Below, in pieces: positions 47,879 to 55,374 of a stretch of 64,000 bases of DNA (the stretch's first letter is position 1; every line of letters begins with the position of its first letter). The translations under genes and the position numbers were made by a program. This DNA is from Streptomyces sp. SW4 (lineage in GTDB: Bacteria; Actinomycetota; Actinomycetes; Streptomycetales; Streptomycetaceae). Below the pieces are notes generated by a model. That model was given only the letters and a program-made list of their open reading frames with translations. It was not told the origin of the DNA and did no database searches. The DNA lies in contig QKWM01000004.1 in the NCBI GenBank assembly GCA_003248315.1, forward strand, positions 2,539,001-2,603,000, in the 5' to 3' direction.

Positions 47879-47968
47879 GTGGACCCGAAAACCCGGAACC
47901 GGATCATGGCCGGTGTGCTTGTGCTGATGTTCGCTGTGGTGGCGGTGGCGGCGGCCCTCGGACGGTAG
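47879..47968 (+). CDS. 29-residue single-helix membrane peptide
   Basis: GTG 47879, preceded by CGAGGG, encodes MDPKTRNRIMAGVLVLMFAV and VAVAAALGR: a basic start and one membrane helix. It lies 11 bases after thpR and just before a terminator, so it is in position to be translated from the same mRNA. From memory, tiny proteins starting MDPKTRNRIM recur in Streptomyces. Function unknown. Confidence 0.6.
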   Translation: MDPKTRNRIMAGVLVLMFAVVAVAAALGR

Positions 47969-47997
47969 GGCGTGTCCGGCGGTGGGCCGGACACGCC
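47969..47997. terminator. Bidirectional terminator between convergent genes
   Basis: GGCGTGTCCGG (47969-47979) and CCGGACACGCC (47987-47997) make a perfect 11-bp stem with a 7-base loop between the tiny membrane gene and the convergent aldo/keto reductase. Confidence 0.88.
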
Positions 47998-48032
47998 TCG
48001 ACGGCCGTCCCGCGTTCACGCCCGCCGGTGGG

Positions 48033-49026
48033 TCACCAGGCGAACGCCTCCGGCGAGGGCCCCGGACCCGGGAAGATCTCGTCCAGCCCGTCCAGCAGCT
48101 CCGGCGGCAGCTCCAGCTCGACGGCGCGCAGCGCGGACTCCAGCTGCTCCGCGGTGCGCGGACCGACGATCGGCCCGGTCACGCCGGCCGGGTCAGCAGC
48201 CACGCCAGGGCGGCCTCGCCGGGCTCGACGCCGTGCTTGCCGAGCAGGTCCTCGTAGGCCTGGACCCGGGCGCGCACGGCGGGGTCCGCGAGCGCCTCGG
48301 CGGCCCGTCCGGAGGCCCGCCGCCGGCCCTCGTTCTCCTTCTTCAGGACCCCGCCCAGCAGTCCGCCGTGCAGGGGCGACCAGGGATCACGCCGAGCCCG
48401 TAGTCCCGCGCGGCCGGGATGACCTCCATCTCGGCCCGCCGCTCGGCGAGGTTGTACAGGCACTGCTCGCTGACCAGTCCGAGGGTGCCGCCGCGCCGGG
48501 CGGCGGTCTCGTTGGCCTGGGCGATCTTGTAGCCGGGGAAGTTGGACGAGCCGGCGTACAGCACCTTGCCCTGCTGGACCAGGACGTCGACGGCCTGCCA
48601 GATCTCCTCGAACGGCGTGCTGCGGTCGATGTGGTGGAACTGGTAGAGGTCGATGTGGTCGGTCCGGAGCCGCTTGAGGCTGGCCTCGACGGCCCGCCGG
48701 ATGTTGACCGCGGACAGCTTGTCGTGGTTGGGCCAGACGGGGCCGCCGTCCAGGCCCATGTCGCCGTACACCTTGGTCGCCAGCACGACCTTGTCGCGCC
48801 GGCCGCCGCCCTGGGCGAACCAGTTGCCGATGATGCTCTCGGTACGGCCCTTGTTCTCGCCCCAGCCGTACACGTTGGCGGTGTCGAAGAAGTTGATGCC
48901 CGCGTCCAGCGCCGCGTCCATGATCGCGTGACTGTCCGCCTCGTCGGTCTGCGGGCCGAAGTTCATGGTCCCGAGGACCAGCCGGCTGACCTTGAGTCCC
49001 GTGCGTCCGAGCTGCGTGTACTCCAT
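48033..49026 (-). CDS. Aldo/keto reductase (two frame breaks)
   Basis: MEYTQLGRTGLKVSRLVLGTMNFG starts at ATG 49026. The family catalytic residues are in FFDTANVYGWGENKG (Asp, Tyr), KVVLATKVYGDM (Lys) and DLYQFHHID (His); NADPH-binding GPIVGPRTAEQLESAL follows near the end. Breaks near 48385 and 48195 are repaired to 331 residues ending PGPSPEAFAW. Cytosolic oxidoreductase reducing carbonyls; substrate unknown. It diverges from the GNAT gene at 49113. Confidence 0.9.
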
Positions 49027-49112
49027 GGGAACCCAGCCAACGGCCTGGAGTGCGCTCCAGGCAAGACGCAAATGGTTTGCCGCCCGTCGAACGCGTCGGA
49101 TAGGAAGCTCGC

Positions 49113-49655
49113 ATGCTGAGGGGAACCAAGGTCGGGCTGCGGGCCCGCCACGACGAGGACATCCCGATCCTGCGGGCCGAGCTGTACGACGACGTGGTCA
49201 ACGGGTCGCGGGCCGAGGGCGGTCCGTGGCGGCCGATCACGCCCGGCTCGAAGGACCCTCGGCTGGTGGTGGACGACAAGGAGCACAGGAGCGTCCCGTT
49301 CTCCGTGGTGGAGCTGGCCGGCGGCACCCTGGTCGGCACGGCGACGCTGTGGGGCATCGACACCCACAACCGGTCCGCGCACATCGGGCTGGGGCTGCTG
49401 CCGTCCGCCCGCGGCAAGGGGTACGGCACGGACGTGGTCGCGGTGCTGTGCCACTACGGTTTCGTCGTGCGCGGCCTGCACCGGCTGCAGATAGAGACGC
49501 TCGCGGACAACGTCGCGATGCTGCGCTCGGCCGAGCGCAACGGCTTCGTCCGCGAGGGCGTGCTGCGCTCCTCGTCCTGGGTGCTGGGCGAGTTCCTGGA
49601 CGAGGTGCTGCTCGGCCTCCTCGCCGAGGAGTGGAAGCAGGCCCCGCAGGCCTGA
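49113..49655 (+). CDS. GNAT-family N-acetyltransferase (RimJ/RimL-like)
   Basis: A 180-residue intact protein: MLRGTKVGLRARHDEDIPIL, then GTATLWGIDTHNRSAHIGLGLLPSARGKGYGTDVVAVLCHYGF (acetyl-CoA loop SARGKGYGTD) and VAMLRSAERNGFVREGVLRS. This is the RimJ/RimL-type pattern that acetylates protein N-termini, spermidine or small amines; no substrate can be named. Divergent from the aldo/keto reductase gene. Confidence 0.9.
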   Translation: MLRGTKVGLRARHDEDIPILRAELYDDVVNGSRAEGGPWRPITPGSKDPRLVVDDKEHRSVPFSVVELAGGTLVGTATLWGIDTHNRSAHIGLGLLPSARGKGYGTDVVAVLCHYGFVVRGLHRLQIETLADNVAMLRSAERNGFVREGVLRSSSWVLGEFLDEVLLGLLAEEWKQAPQA

Positions 49656-49697
49656 CGCCGTGGCGCTCCCTGCCGGCCGCTCGGCGGGCGGGTGCGC

Positions 49698-50372
49698 CTA
49701 CGCCCGGCCCGGTAGGGCCGCCCAGGTCCCAGGTCTGGTGGAGGGCCGTCGCGAAGGCCTCCGCCAGGCGGTGTTCGCCGCTGGCGTTGGGGTGCGTGCC
49801 GTCGTAGGTGTCGGTGTGGATGTCCCACGCGGGCGGCGGCGAGGCCAGCAGGACCGGGGAGCGCGGTTCGTCCAGGTCGGCGGCGGTCTTGGCGAGGAGT
49901 TCGTTGAAGCGGGCGACCTGCTCGCCGAAGGGCGGGTCGGTCAGGGCCCGGATGTTGGGGATCACCGGCAGCACCACGAGGCGTATGCGGGCGTCGGCCT
50001 CCGGGCGCCGGCGACGAAGGCCCGGACGTTCTCCGCGGTCTGCTCCGCGTCGGTGTAGAAGCCGAGGTCGATCAGGCCGAGGGAGACCAGGAGCACGTCG
50101 GCGCGGGAGGTGCGCACCGCCTCGCCGATCAGCGGCGCCATGTGCAGCCAGCCCTCGCCCAGCCGGCCAGGTGCGCGCGGGGAAGTCCGGGTCGGCGTAG
50201 GCGAGCGAGGAGGGCGCGTCCGCCGCCTTGTCGTAGAGCGTCTCGCGGGGCCGACAAGCGTGAACGGGCCGCCGTACGCGGTGCACAGGTGCTGCCACAG
50301 CCGGTAGCGCCAGGTGTGTTCGCCCGCGCTCCCGATCGTCATGGAGTCGCCGACGGGCATCAACCGGAGCAT
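49698..50372 (-). CDS. SGNH/GDSL hydrolase (about six frame breaks)
   Basis: MLRLMPVGDSMTIGSAGEHTWRYRLWQHL starts at ATG 50372; GDSMT is the SGNH block I serine, LLVSLGLIDLGF is block III (with L replacing the usual GxND Asn region) and DGTHPNASGEHRLAEAF is block V with the Asp-His pair. The raw frame is broken near 50245, 50170, 50160 and 50010, and two more losses near 49715 would end the protein at TAG 49698. The restored length would be 226 residues. The exact end is uncertain. It may be an esterase or lipase acting on acyl groups. Confidence 0.72.
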
Positions 50373-50459
50373 CCGATCATCATGGACGATCGGCCCGCCG
50401 GCCGCGATGTGAGACCGGCCACCTCCCGCGAACGGCCCCGGCAGTGGCAGGCTTGGGGC

Positions 50460-51422
50460 ATGCGCCGACCCTTCGCCCTCCTCGCCGCGGTCCTCCTCAC
50501 GGGCGCTCTCGCCGTGCCCGCCTCCGCCGCGGACGGGACAAGGGGTTCACCATCGACGATCCGCGGATCACCGAGTCCAGCGGGCTCGCCGCCTCCCGCC
50601 TCCACCCGGGCGTCTACTGGACGCACAACGACCAGGACACCGGCCCGTACCTGTACGCCGTGGACGGCGGGACCGGCAGGACCGTCGCCCGGATCGCCCT
50701 GTCCGGTGTCGGCACGCCCCGCGACATCGAGGCGATCGCCATCGGCCCGGGCAACCGGATCTTCGTCGGCGACATCGGCGACAACGACGGCGTGACCTGG
50801 CCGTACGTGTGGATCTACGAACTGCCCGAGCCGGCCGAGCTGCGGGACGCGACCGTGCGGGCCACGCAGTACACGGTGACGTACGCGGACGGGCCGCGGG
50901 ACGCGGAGTCGATGGTCGTGCACCCGAGGACCGGGCGGGTGTACATCATCGACAAGCAGGAGGAGGGCGGGCATCTGTACGAGGGACCCGCCGAGTTGTC
51001 CGCGTCCGGCGACAACGTCTTCCGGCCCACGGCCCCCGTCGGCCTGTGGGCCACCGACGCGGCTTTCTCGCCCGACGGCGAACAGCTCGCCGTGCGCGGC
51101 TACCTGGGCGGGATCTGGTACGCGTGGAACGGCGCGCGGATCGAGCGCAAGGGCCGGCTCAGCGTCCCGTTGCAGGGCAGGGCGAGTCCGTCACCTACAG
51201 CGCCGACGGCACGAAGCTGCTGTTCGGCAGCGAGGGCGCCGGGTCCCCGGTGCAGGCCGAGGACGCCCCGGCGGCGGCGCGCCGGCGGGCGGCGGGGACG
51301 CGGCCTCCGGCGGCGGTGACGGCGAGGGCCCCGCCGGCGGCCTGCCGACCGGTGCGCTGGCCGCCGCCGCGGTCGCGCTGGTCGCCGTCCTCGGCCTACG
51401 ACGGCTCTTCCGGCGCGGCTGA
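50460..51422 (+). CDS. Secreted, membrane-anchored beta-propeller-like protein (three frame breaks)
   Basis: ATG 50460 starts MRRPFALLAAVLLTGALAVPASA, a classic signal peptide. The exterior part has repeats with ITESSGLAASRLHPGVYWTHNDQD, DIEAIAIGPGNRIFVGDIGDN, DAESMVVHPRTGRVYIIDKQEEGG and ATDAAFSPDGEQLAVRGY, which resemble propeller blades. A Gly-rich linker and one C-terminal membrane helix (ALAAAAVALVAVLGLRRLFRRG) anchor it. Breaks are near 50540, 51180 and 51290; restored length 321 residues. Function unknown. It overlaps the convergent TetR gene by 27 bases. Confidence 0.78.
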
Positions 51423-52228
51423 GCCGGCCGCCGCGCGCCGCGCGTCCACGAACACCTCCAGCCCGTCCAGGATGCGCTGGAGCCCGAACTCGAAGTGGTC
51501 GAACTCCGGGCTCCAGGTGTCCTCGGAGAGGGACATCAGGACCGGGTAGCGGCCGGACTCCATGACCCGCTCCAGGACCGGGCCCTGGGCCTCGAAGAAC
51601 TCGGTCGTCGTCAGGCCCGACCTGCGCTCGGCCTCCTCCTGGTAGATCTGCGTGCGCGCGGCGCCGACGACGTACCCGTCGACGAGGAGGAGCGCCGAGA
51701 CCAGTTCGGGGTCGGTCAGCCCATCGGCTTGATGTGGGCCATCACCCGTTCCATGCCGTCGAGCGCGCCGGGGCCGAGGATCGGCCGGGACTGGTTGACC
51801 TGGAGCAGCCAGGGGTGCCGGCGGTACAGGGCGAGGGTCTCGCGGGCCAGCGCCTCCAGGGCCGAGCGCCAGGTGCCGTCGCCGAGGGCGGCGTGCGGGT
51901 CCGCGCCGGGGCGCTGGACCCGGTCGAGCATCAGGTCGAGCAGTTCGGCCTTGCCGGGGACGTAGCGGTACAGGGACATGGCGCCGGTGCCCAGTTCGGT
52001 GGCGACGCGGCGCATCGAGACCGCCTCCAGCCCCTCGGCGTCCGCGACCTGGACGGCGGCTTCCACGATCCGGTCCAGGGTGAGGCCCGGCTTGGGGCCG
52101 CGGCTGGGCCGGGGGCCGGCGTCCCACAGCAGTTCCAGGGTGCGGACGATGTCGCCGCTGCCGCTGGTCTCCGTGCCGGTCCTGGCTCCGCCGGTACCGG
52201 TGTCCGCGCTGCCCTTGCCGCTTGTCAT
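51396..52228 (-). CDS. TetR-family repressor of the divergent ABC exporter (one frame break)
   Basis: A 277-residue protein after repair near 51720. The helix-turn-helix is LTLDRIVEAAVQVADAEGLEAVSMRRVATELGTGAMSLYRYVPGKAELLDLM near residues 45-95, preceded by an unusual Gly/Thr-rich tail; the C-terminal part (LYRRHPWLLQVNQSRPILGPG) is the TetR_C_1-type ligand domain. ATG 52228 is used. It diverges from a DrrAB-like ABC pair across an excellent paired operator, so it very likely represses itself and the exporter and is released by the exported drug-like ligand. Confidence 0.9.
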
Positions 52229-52256
52229 AGGGCTCAGCTTAGATCCCTCCGCAAAA

Positions 52257-52298
52257 ACTGAGTACGGCGTACGCGAAATCGGGTACGCTGTACTCAGT
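52257..52298. promoter_or_regulatory. Paired TetR operator between tetR and the ABC exporter
   Basis: ACTGAGTACGGCGTAC (52257-52272) and GTACGCTGTACTCAGT (52283-52298) are inverted copies with one mismatch, 10 bases apart. Each arm also contains its own small palindrome, GTAC-GGC-GTAC and GTAC-GCT-GTAC, centred 21 bp apart, two helix turns. It lies 17 bases before the ABC gene ATG and 28 bases before tetR. Confidence 0.85.
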
Positions 52299-52315
52299 TC
52301 CTGGAAGGGGGACCC

Positions 52316-53286
52316 ATGAGTGACGGATACGCGGTCCGGGCCGAGGGTCTGGAGAAGCGCTACGGCGACAAGCGCGCCCTCGACGGCTTCGACCTCGCCG
52401 TCCGCGAGGGCACCGTCCACGGCCTGCTCGGACCGAACGGCGCGGGCAAGACGACGGCGGTGCGCATCCTGTCCACGCTGGTGAGGCTGGACGGCGGACG
52501 CGCCCGGGTGGCGGGGCTGGACGTGGCCCGCCAGGCGCCCGAGGTGCGCGCCCGCATCGGGCTCACCGGGCAGTACGCGGCCGTGGACGAGGTGCTCACC
52601 GGCCGGCAGAACCTGGAGATGTTCGGCCGGCTGTTCCACCTGGGCGGCCGCCGGGCACGGCTGCGGGCCGCCGAGCTGCTGGAGCAGTTCGACCTGACCG
52701 ACGCCGCCGACAAGGGCGTCGGCAAGTACAGCGGCGGCATGCGGCGCCGCCTCGACCTCGCCGCGTCGATGATCCTCGCCCCGGCCGTGCTGTTCCTCGA
52801 CGAGCCGACGACCGGCCTGGACCCGCGCAGCCGCGGCGAGGTCTGGGAGTCGGTGCGCGCCCTGGTGGCGGGCGGCACGACGGTGCTGCTGACCACCCAG
52901 TACCTGGAGGAGGCCGACAAGCTGGCCTCCCGGATCACCGTCATCGACCAGGGGCGCGCCATCGCCGACGACACCCCGGACGGGCTGAAGGACCTCGTCG
53001 GCGGCGACCGGATCGAGGTCGTCCTCGCCGAACGCACCGACATCCCCGGGCGGTGAAGGCGGTCGCCCGGGTCTGCGACGGCGAACCGGAGACGGACGAG
53101 ACCGAGCTGCGCGTCCACGCCCCGGTCACCGACCGGGTCGCGGCCCTGACGGACGTGGCCCGCACCCTCCAGGACGAGGGCGTCCGGGTCGAGGACATCG
53201 GTCTGCGCAGGCCGAGCCTCGACGACGTGTTCCTGCGCCTGACCGGACACCGCACGGAGAAGACGGACGAGGAGGCGGCGGCATGA
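52316..53286 (+). CDS. DrrA-type ABC transporter ATPase (one frame break)
   Basis: MSDGYAVRAEGLEKRYGDKRALDGFDL, Walker A GPNGAGKTT, signature YSGGMRRRLDLAASM, Walker B LFLDEPTTGLD, and the C-terminal extension PSLDDVFLRLTGH that marks daunorubicin-resistance-type ATPases. The break near 53050 (G run) is repaired to 323 residues. ATG 52316 sits close behind GGAAGGGGG. It energises the permease whose ATG overlaps its stop by 4 bases. Probable role: export of an antibiotic or lipid. Confidence 0.93.
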
Positions 53287-54103
53287 GCGCCCTGGACCTG
53301 ACCGTCCACAGCAGCCGGGGGCGGCTGTTCTGGATGCTGGCCGACTGCGGCAACATCGTCCGCCGCGGCCTGCTGCACTACCGGCGCCAGCCGGTCAACA
53401 TCGCCTGGCAGCTGGGCTTCCCGATCCTGTCCGTGCTGCTGTACGGCTATGTCTTCGGCAGCGCCATGAAGGTGCCCGGCGGCGGGGACTACAAGGACTT
53501 CCTGATGCCGGGCATGTTCGTGATGACCATGGCCTTCGGCTTCATCAACACCGCGACACTCGTCGTCTACGACTCCACCAAGGGCGTCATCGACCGGTTC
53601 CGCTCCATGCCGATGGCCTCCTCCGCGGTGGTCGCCGGGCGCGGGTGACCGATCTCGTCGTCGCCTGCGCCGAGTTGGGGATCATGATGCTGACGGCGAT
53701 GGCCATGGGCTGGCGGCCGGACGGCGGCCTCGGCTTCGTCGCCGCGTTCGGGCTGCTGCTGTGGCTGCGGTTCGCGCTGATCTGGATCGGCGTGTGGCTG
53801 GGCCTGCTGGTGCCCAACCCGGAGGCGGCCGGCGGGCTGTTCGCGGTGGCGTTCCCGCTGACGATGATCTCCAGCATCTTCGTCGCCCCGCAGCTCATGC
53901 CCGACTGGCTGGGCTGGGTCGCCGCCTGGAACCCCATCTCGTCCACGGCCGCGGCGGCCCGCGAGCTGTTCGGCACGCCGGTCGGCGGCGGCGACTCCTG
54001 GGTCGAGCAGCACGCGATGCTGATGGCGGGCCTGTGGCCGGTGATCCTGACGGCGGTCTTCCTGCCGCTGGCGGTGCGCCGCTTCCAGAGGCTCAGCAGG
54101 TAG
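53283..54103 (+). CDS. DrrB-type ABC-2 permease (one frame break)
   Basis: A 273-residue membrane protein with six predicted helices, of the ABC-2 family: MSALDLTVHSSRGRLFWMLADCGNIVRRGLLHYRRQPVNI, LMPGMFVMTMAFGFINTA, VIDRFRSMPMASSAVVAGR, then after a break near 53645 FPLTMISSIFVAPQLMPDWLGWVAAWNPISSTAAAARELF. The last block (WNP-S...R-LF) is the family signature. It forms the exporter with the preceding ATPase. Confidence 0.92.
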
Positions 54104-54113
54104 CGGTACGACG

Positions 54114-54150
54114 ACGAGGGGCGCCCGGCATGCCGCCGGGCGCCCCTCGT
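54114..54150. terminator. Strong bidirectional terminator after the ABC exporter
   Basis: ACGAGGGGCGCCCGGC (54114-54129) and GCCGGGCGCCCCTCGT (54135-54150) form a perfect 16-bp stem around ATGCC. It serves the exporter operon and the convergent serC, whose stop is at 54168. Confidence 0.92.
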
Positions 54151-54167
54151 GCGCGTACGGGAGACCG

Positions 54168-55286
54168 TCAGAGCCGCTCGATGACGTAGTCGACGCACTT
54201 CGTCAGCGCCTCGACGTCCGCCGGGTCGATCGCCGGGAACATGGCGACGCGCAGCTGGTTGCGGCCCAGCTTGCGGTACGGCTCGGTGTCCACGACGCCG
54301 TTGGCGCGCAGCACCTTGGCGACGGCGGCGGCGTCGATGTCGTCGGAGAAGTCGATGGTGCCGATGACCTGCGAGCGCTTGGCCGGGTCCGCGACGAAGG
54401 GGGCCGCGTACTTGGCCTCCTCCGCCCACGCGTACAGCCGGGACGAGGAGTCCTTGGTGCGGGCCGTGGCCCAGTCCAGACCGCCCTGGCCGTTGAGCCA
54501 CTCCAGCTGCTCGTTGAGGAGGAACAGCGTGGCCAGCGCCGGGGTGTTGTACGTCTGGTTCTTGCGGGAGTTGTCGATCGCCGTCGGCAGCGAGAAGAAC
54601 TCCGGGACGTGCCGGCCGGAGGCGTGCACCCGCTCGGCGCGCTCGATCGCGGCCGGGGAGAACACGCCGATCCACAGGCCGCCGTCGGAGGCGAAGGACT
54701 TCTGCGGCGCGAAGTAGTACACGTCGGTCTCGGCCACGTCGACCGGCAGACCGCCGGCGCCGGAGGTCGCGTCGACCAGCACCAGCGCACCCTCGTCGGC
54801 ACCCGCCACCCGCTTGATCGGCATTGCGACACCGGTCGAGGTCTCGTTGTGGGTGAACGCGTAGACGTCCACGCCCGCCTCGGCCACCGGCTCCGGGTGC
54901 GTGCCCGGGTCGGCGGAGACGACGGTCGGCTCGGCCAGCCAGGGGGCCAGCTTGGCCGCCTTGGCGAACTTGGAGGAGAACTCGCCGAAGGACAGGTGCT
55001 GCGACTTGTTCTCGATCAGGCCGTGGGTCGCGATGTCCCAGAACGCGGTGGAGCCGCCGTTGCCGAGGATCACCTCGTAGCCGTCGGGGAGCCGGAACAG
55101 CTCGCGGATGCCCTCGCGCACCTTCCCGACCAGGTTCTTCACGGGGGCCTGGCGGTGGGACGTGCCCATGAGGGACGTACCGGTGGCGGCCAGCGCCTGC
55201 AGCGCCTCCGTCCGCACCTTGGAGGGACCCGCGCCGAACCGGCCGTCGGCGGGCTTGATGTCAGCAGGAATCTGGATCTCAGCCAC
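54168..55286 (-). CDS. serC: Phosphoserine transaminase
   Basis: A 372-residue PLP aminotransferase of the mycobacterial SerC type: LMGTSHRQAPVKNLVGKVREGI near 40, GNGGSTAFWD (phosphate/PLP contacts), THNETSTGVAMP, VDATSGAGGLPVDVAETDVYYFAPQKSFASDGG with the Schiff-base lysine in PQKSF, and a C-terminal EPYRKLGRNQLRVAMFPAIDPADVEAL. It makes phosphoserine from phosphohydroxypyruvate for serine and cysteine synthesis, in the cytosol. The frame is intact. It diverges from the FAD/Fe-S gene. Confidence 0.96.
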   Translation of the reverse strand: MAEIQIPADIKPADGRFGAGPSKVRTEALQALAATGTSLMGTSHRQAPVKNLVGKVREGIRELFRLPDGYEVILGNGGSTAFWDIATHGLIENKSQHLSFGEFSSKFAKAAKLAPWLAEPTVVSADPGTHPEPVAEAGVDVYAFTHNETSTGVAMPIKRVAGADEGALVLVDATSGAGGLPVDVAETDVYYFAPQKSFASDGGLWIGVFSPAAIERAERVHASGRHVPEFFSLPTAIDNSRKNQTYNTPALATLFLLNEQLEWLNGQGGLDWATARTKDSSSRLYAWAEEAKYAAPFVADPAKRSQVIGTIDFSDDIDAAAVAKVLRANGVVDTEPYRKLGRNQLRVAMFPAIDPADVEALTKCVDYVIERL

Positions 55287-55374
55287 GGGCCGAGCCTAGC
55301 CGTTTCCGCAGACCGGAAGGGACTGCCGTCCGCCGGGTGAGACGGTGTTTCCCGCGGGCTGGTTTCCTGGAGAC

